64,000 nt of DNA from Terriglobales bacterium (GTDB lineage Bacteria; Acidobacteriota; Terriglobia; Terriglobales; Acidobacteriaceae): positions 50,379 through 114,378 of the forward strand of contig JAICSO010000015.1 of NCBI GenBank assembly GCA_025936825.1. Direction: 5' to 3'. The notes beneath the pieces were generated by a model, which had not been told where the DNA came from, searched no databases, and saw nothing but the letters and a program-made list of their open reading frames with translations. Positions 59,612 to 64,000 of this stretch are shown here, piece by piece. The position numbers were made by a program, and so were the translations under genes. Positions within the stretch are counted from its first letter, which is position 1, and the number at the start of each line of letters is the position of its first letter.

Positions 59612-62434
59612 ATGGCTCTTACTCCTGGGACAAGGCTCGGGCCCTACGAAATCCAGTCACCGCTTGGTGCAGGGGGCATGGGTGAGGTGTATCGTGCCCG
59701 CGATACCCGCCTGAATCGGACGGTCGCGGTAAAGGTTCTGCCTTCGCACTTGGCCCAGAACGCAGGAGCGCGCGAGCGGTTCGAACGCGAGGCGCGCGCC
59801 ATCTCGGCCCTGAACCATCCTTACATCTGCCACCTGTACGATGTCGGGGAGCAAGACGGACATAGCTACCTAGTGATGGAGTACATGGAGGGGGAAGCGC
59901 TCTCCTCACGCCTGGTGCGCGGGCGACTACCGCTCGAGGTGGCGCTGCGGTATGCGACTGAAATTGCGGACGCCTTGGATGCCGCGCATCGGCGGGGCGT
60001 AGTCCATCGCGACTTGAAACCCGGCAACATTTTCGCTACTCAGCACGGCGAGTGCAAAGTCCTTGACTTCGGACTGGCGAAATTTGAGCCGACTGAAACA
60101 GGTTCCAATGCAGCAACAGTCGCAGCGACAGAATTACTAACCATTCCCGGGAGTGCGGTGGGCACCGCCGCGTATATGTCTCCCGAGCAGGTGCGTGGTG
60201 AGGAACTCGATTCGCGCACGGACATCTTCTCCTTCGGGGTACTGCTCTACGAAATAGTCACGGGAGCGCTGCCATTTCAGGGAAAGACGTCGGGAATGCT
60301 AGCGGACGCAATCCTGAACCGCGCGCCCAAACCTCCGACTCAGATAAATCCCGATGTTCCGGTCGAGCTGCACCACATTCTCAGTAAGGCACTGGAAAAG
60401 GACCGGGATCTGCGCTACCAGAGCGCCGCAGATATGGGCGTCGACTTGCGGCGCGTGAATCGAGATTCAGAAAGCGCCCGCCTTTCTGCGGCAAGCCCGA
60501 CTCGGGTTGAGGCAGCGACTCCCGCGGCTCAAGCTCGGGCTCCCTGGAAGATTGCGGTTCTTATTGTCATGGTCGCCCTGATAGTTGCGGGCGGATTCTA
60601 CTATCGTTCGCGTCAAAGCAATGTCCTTACCGATAAGGACAGCATTGTTTTCGCCGACTTCAACAACAAGACTGGCGACAACGTATTCGACGACGCGCTG
60701 AAGCAGGGGCTCTCGGTTCAGCTTGAGCAATCCCCCTTTTTCGACTTCGTGTCCGAGCCAAAGATCAATGAGACGTTGAGGCTGATGGGACGTCCGGAGG
60801 GAGAGCGGCTAGCGCCGGAGGTCGCACGCGAGGTCTGCCAGCGTACGGGAAGTAAGGTGATGATTGCCGGCTCGATTGCTGGGCTGGGCAGCCAGTACGT
60901 CGTCGGCCTGAGAGCAATTAACTGCGGCTCGGGAGAGGTGCTGGCACAGGAGCAAGAGGAAGCAGCGAGCAAAGAACAGGTGCTCAAGGCGCTCGACGGT
61001 GCAGCGATCCGCATGCGCGGAAAACTGGGCGAGTCGCTCACCTCCGTGCAGAAATACGCCACTCCTGTGGAAGCGACTACCTCCTCCCTGGAAGCGCTGC
61101 AGGCCTACAGCCTTGCCTACAAAGACGTCGTCGTGAAAGACGACAATCCCAGCGCCCAGCTACAGGGACAGCGCGCAGTCCGCCTGGATCCGAATTTTGC
61201 CAGGGCCTATGCCCTGCTTGCAACTGTTTATCGCAATCTCGGGGAGATGACTTTGGCCACGGATAATATTCGGAAGGCTTACGAGTTACGCGCGCGAGTG
61301 TCAGAACGCGAGCGGCTGGAGATCGAGGCCTACTACGACCAGATTGCCACCGGTGACCTCGAAAAGGCGCGCCGGTCCTACGAACTCTGGGCACAGACTT
61401 ATCCGCGGGATTTCATTCCGCCGACGAATTTGTACGAGATTGACATGATTCTCGGGCGCTATGACAAAGCTTTGCCGGAAGCCCGGGAGGCCCTCCGCCT
61501 GGAACCAGCGAGCGGCAACAGTTATGAAAACCTGGCTTTCTCGTATTGGTTTCTCGGCCGGCTTGAGGAGAGCCAAGCCACAATGGTCGAGGCGCACGCG
61601 AAGAACCTAGACACCCCCTACCTTCAGCTTCTGGTGTATCTGCTGGCCTTTATGAAGAACGACACGACCGGCACGGCACAACAGATCGCGTGGTCTCGCG
61701 GGAAGCCGGGGATCGAAGACGTGTTCCTCGATATGGAAGCCGATACGTCCACCTATTCCGGTCAGCTCGCGAAGTCGAGGTACCTCTCTCGCGGCGCAGT
61801 CGCCTCGGCCCTACATGCAAAGCAGAAAGAAACGGCAGCGATTCACGAAGCCGCAGCCGCTATCCGGGAAGCCTTCATGGGTAATATCGCCGAAGGCCGC
61901 AAGCGGGCCGTTGCGGCGCTCGCACTCTCCAGCGGCCGCGATGTGCAATACCCAGCGGCCTTGGCGCTGGCAATGAGCGGAGACTCGACGCGGGCGCAGA
62001 CGTTGGCGAATGAACTGAAGCAGCGCTATCCGGACGACACGATTGTTCAGTTCATGGATCTGCCTAGTCTCCATGCCCAACTCGCCCTGATTCATAACGA
62101 CGCCGCGAAGGCCATCGACGCGCTTCAGCCTGCGGGTCCCTATGAACTGGGAAATGGCATGCAACCTATTTACTTACGCGGCGAAGCCTATCTGGCCGCG
62201 CATGAAGGCAATCAGGCCGCCGCAGAGTTCCAGAAAATCATCGACCACCACGTGCTTGCGTTGGATGCCGTAGGAGCCCTCGCCCATCTCGGCCTCGCTC
62301 GCGCCCATGTGTTGCAGAGCGACACCGGCAAAGCCAAGGCCGCGTATCAGGACTTCCTTACGCTTTGGAAAGACGCCGACCCCGAGATCCCGATCCTCAA
62401 GAAAGCGAAGGCCGAGTATTCGAGCCTACAGTAG
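59612..62434 (+). CDS. Serine/threonine protein kinase with C-terminal TPR region
   Basis: A 940-aa PknB-type receptor kinase. Kinase domain about 10-270: GAGGMGEVY (glycine loop), AVKVL (Lys), HRDLKPGN near 131, DFG near 151, and MSPEQ. A transmembrane helix lies near 310-330. The extracytoplasmic part begins with a TolB-like ADFNNKTGD...KVMIAGSIAG domain and continues with TPRs (LDPNFARAYALLATVYRNLGEMTLA, LEPASGNSYENLAFSYWFLGRLEE, KAKAAYQDFLTLWKDADPEIPILKKAKAEY). Typical of acidobacteria, regulatory. ATG 59612 chosen over TTG 59600. Intact. Confidence 0.95.
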   Translation: MALTPGTRLGPYEIQSPLGAGGMGEVYRARDTRLNRTVAVKVLPSHLAQNAGARERFEREARAISALNHPYICHLYDVGEQDGHSYLVMEYMEGEALSSRLVRGRLPLEVALRYATEIADALDAAHRRGVVHRDLKPGNIFATQHGECKVLDFGLAKFEPTETGSNAATVAATELLTIPGSAVGTAAYMSPEQVRGEELDSRTDIFSFGVLLYEIVTGALPFQGKTSGMLADAILNRAPKPPTQINPDVPVELHHILSKALEKDRDLRYQSAADMGVDLRRVNRDSESARLSAASPTRVEAATPAAQARAPWKIAVLIVMVALIVAGGFYYRSRQSNVLTDKDSIVFADFNNKTGDNVFDDALKQGLSVQLEQSPFFDFVSEPKINETLRLMGRPEGERLAPEVAREVCQRTGSKVMIAGSIAGLGSQYVVGLRAINCGSGEVLAQEQEEAASKEQVLKALDGAAIRMRGKLGESLTSVQKYATPVEATTSSLEALQAYSLAYKDVVVKDDNPSAQLQGQRAVRLDPNFARAYALLATVYRNLGEMTLATDNIRKAYELRARVSERERLEIEAYYDQIATGDLEKARRSYELWAQTYPRDFIPPTNLYEIDMILGRYDKALPEAREALRLEPASGNSYENLAFSYWFLGRLEESQATMVEAHAKNLDTPYLQLLVYLLAFMKNDTTGTAQQIAWSRGKPGIEDVFLDMEADTSTYSGQLAKSRYLSRGAVASALHAKQKETAAIHEAAAAIREAFMGNIAEGRKRAVAALALSSGRDVQYPAALALAMSGDSTRAQTLANELKQRYPDDTIVQFMDLPSLHAQLALIHNDAAKAIDALQPAGPYELGNGMQPIYLRGEAYLAAHEGNQAAAEFQKIIDHHVLALDAVGALAHLGLARAHVLQSDTGKAKAAYQDFLTLWKDADPEIPILKKAKAEYSSLQ

Positions 62435-62474
62435 TGCACCTCTTTGTCCAGACCCATAGGATGCTTTGGGACGC

Positions 62475-62648
62475 ATGACGGGCAAACCGGCGATTGAGCC
62501 ACGAAGAGCGGGAAGGAGACCGCAAATCGGCTTCTCGGAGACGTGGCTGGATGAGGTAGATAAACGGATAAACATGCGATGGGCGATCCGATCGGGTCGT
62601 ACTCCCGTGCGCCGGAAACGTAGTGCCTTGCCGACTTCACAGGACTAA
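62475..62648 (+). repeat. 174-bp repeat, copy 2, with intact 57-aa ORF
   Basis: See copy 1 at 50222-50395. ATG start, TAA stop. PRRAGRRPQIGFSETWLDEV..., RSGRTPVRRKRSALPTS. It lies between the kinase gene and the propeller gene. Confidence 0.6.
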
Positions 62649-62775
62649 TGTCCTCGACCCCGTTGTGTCGCCAGTCTGCGAGTTGCCGACCAACCGCCCC
62701 GGGCCATCATATCTTAAACGGCCAGAGTCCGAGACTGATTCGCAAGGGGAATGAACTTTCGCGGGTGAATCACAC

Positions 62776-64000
62776 CTAATGTTCGACATTGTCCAACACC
62801 CAGATGCTGCCCGAAGTCTCTTCCATCAGCAGCGCCAATCTATCTTGAGTAACCGAAAGCTCGGCCCCTTCTATCCGCTGTGAAATCATCAGGCTGGGTT
62901 GGTCAAATGACGTCACTCGGAACGGCGTTCCAACTAGCGTGCCTGCAACAGGGTTGAAATGAACACCCCAAACATTGAAGAAGCCGCTGCGACCGGAGAT
63001 AAAGTAAATCGTCTTTCCGTCCGGAGACCAGCGGGGCTTGTCGTCCCAGTTCTTGCCGTGGCTAAGCCGAATCCATGGTCCGCCGGCCGCGCGCGTCACG
63101 TAAACGGCAGAGTCCACGCCCGTCGGTGTATCGGCTGCCGTCTCAAAGGCAATCCATTGCCCGTCTGGGGAAAAGTGTGCTTGGTAGACGTTGGAGGTAG
63201 GACTGGAAATTATCTTTTTTGCTGCAGTTTCCGCATGCGGGGCGTCAGCGATGGGAACCAACCATACTTCAAATAAGTGAGTATCGGTACCCTGCGACAC
63301 CAATATCGCTTTACCGTCTGGTGACCAGTCGCTCACCACCTGCCAACCCGTGGCGCTCATAGACGCTAGTGGTTCTTCGATTCGCGTGTCTGCAGACCAC
63401 ATCATGAGTTGGTGTTCGTCTGGTTTTTCGCGCTGATAAGCAAGGTGCTCGCCATCCGGAGACCATTGCGCCGAGTCTCGCACATATTCGTCGGCAATGA
63501 TGGGCGCCTCACGCCCATCCATAAGCGATTTCTGCCAAAGCTCCCAAATGCCAGCTCGCTCGACATCAAACGCTAATTTCTTGCCATCGCGCGATAATGT
63601 CGGAACCACGGCTCGACCTCCCGACGAGGTTATCGGCTCGCCGTGGCCGCTGAGCTGCGAACGGCTCAAGTCGAAGGGAAATAGCCAAGTGCGGACATGC
63701 TCCGACTTCGCTGTGAACGCCAGCCGAGTGCCGTCGCGAGACACTGCGGCTTCGGTGTCAGGCCCGGCCCCGGTTGTCAGGCGTTCGATCGCGGTCGCCT
63801 TTAAGGTTTCCGGATCCATGACCAGCTTCCAGATATTTCGCGTGCCTCGATAGGCGCGCTCGAAATAAATAGCTTTGCCGTCCGGCGCCCAGGCGAACGT
63901 AAAGTCCACGGGCCACTCTCCCATCACACCAGTAACGGCCACATCTCTGAGCTGCTCCTCAATTGCAGGAGCGATGTCTGACTTGATCGCCGGACCGCCC
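62776..64000 (-). CDS. TolB/WD40-like propeller protein (C-terminal part)
   Basis: The frame is open to the window edge (about 408 residues visible), so the start and N-terminal domain are outside. Repeating propeller blades: FAWAPDGKAIYFERAYRGTRNIW, SRDGTRLAFTAKS, LSRDGKKLAFDVERAGIWELW, WSPDGEHLAYQREKPDEHQLMMW, WSPDGKAILVSQG, FSPDGQWIAFE and WSPDGKTIYFISGRSGFFNVW. In acidobacteria such C-termini are often fused to a winged-helix or kinase N-terminus. Confidence 0.88.
   Translation of the reverse strand, partial: GGPAIKSDIAPAIEEQLRDVAVTGVMGEWPVDFTFAWAPDGKAIYFERAYRGTRNIWKLVMDPETLKATAIERLTTGAGPDTEAAVSRDGTRLAFTAKSEHVRTWLFPFDLSRSQLSGHGEPITSSGGRAVVPTLSRDGKKLAFDVERAGIWELWQKSLMDGREAPIIADEYVRDSAQWSPDGEHLAYQREKPDEHQLMMWSADTRIEEPLASMSATGWQVVSDWSPDGKAILVSQGTDTHLFEVWLVPIADAPHAETAAKKIISSPTSNVYQAHFSPDGQWIAFETAADTPTGVDSAVYVTRAAGGPWIRLSHGKNWDDKPRWSPDGKTIYFISGRSGFFNVWGVHFNPVAGTLVGTPFRVTSFDQPSLMISQRIEGAELSVTQDRLALLMEETSGSIWVLDNVEH

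Noticed and set aside
62347..62640. 98-codon minus-strand frame in the 174-bp repeat
   Set aside because: Runs antisense through the repeat and the kinase 3' end; open in both copies, but the plus-strand frame has matching start and stop and equal length. Neither is proven.

Overview
The window reads as a chromosomal segment of a soil acidobacterium, most likely a Terriglobia/Koribacter-type lineage. This is inferred, not searched. The signs are a moderately high GC content, a PEP-CTERM secreted protein, a Ser/Thr kinase fused to TPRs, a WD40/TolB-like propeller protein, many small secreted proteins, and unusually abundant short palindromic and heptamer repeats between and even inside genes.

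Left half (1-33.7 kb): intact core and housekeeping genes. First comes a membrane-stress cluster (flotillin, small membrane proteins, PspA, AIM24-like protein). It is followed by a secreted hydrolase with a duplicated N-terminal domain, a nucleoside hydrolase, leucyl aminopeptidase, argS, larC, metG, tatD, yajQ, a polyprenyl diphosphate synthase, a DedA-rhodanese gene with an in-frame TGA, a CYTH protein, ssb, phhB, a PEP-CTERM protein, ypdA, aspA, a solitary RES-domain toxin-like gene, hbd, a DUF3079 mini-gene, a SPASM radical SAM enzyme and a purine permease. argS, larC and metG all carry repeat-derived insertions within their reading frames.

At 33.74 kb a tRNA-Phe gene is followed immediately by a tyrosine integrase and an excisionase-like gene. 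Beyond them lie remnants of a conjugative element (an N-terminal TrbB/VirB11-type ATPase fragment, an ArdC lacking its protease domain, a winged-helix-like protein) and a striking 144-bp nested palindrome. From here to about 59.6 kb the sequence is a patchwork. There are intact operons (GntR/ABC transporter, acyltransferase, XRE pair, nhaR/HPF/Rnk/antiporter stress group), many genes broken by 1-2 base frameshifts (methyltransferase, HTH protein, NRAMP transporter, Rnk, antiporter, HhH-GPD glycosylase), and chimeric or truncated genes (SRAP/AraC, M50-like/NRAMP, cytochrome c, GNAT). The contrast with the intact left half suggests a decaying island or a stretch of poor consensus sequence.

Right end (59.6-64 kb): a large kinase-TPR protein and the C-terminal part of a propeller protein that runs off the window. 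A 174-bp repeat occurs both here and at 50.2 kb, each copy with an intact 57-aa ORF.

The most interesting candidates are: (1) the DedA-rhodanese gene whose in-frame TGA falls at the second position after the rhodanese cysteine, is followed by 53 well-conserved-looking codons and has a bacterial SECIS-like hairpin, a possible selenoprotein; (2) period-7 repeat arrays with a different heptamer at each locus, often arranged as inverted arms, that have invaded gene ends and reading frames; (3) the nested palindrome in the integrated element.
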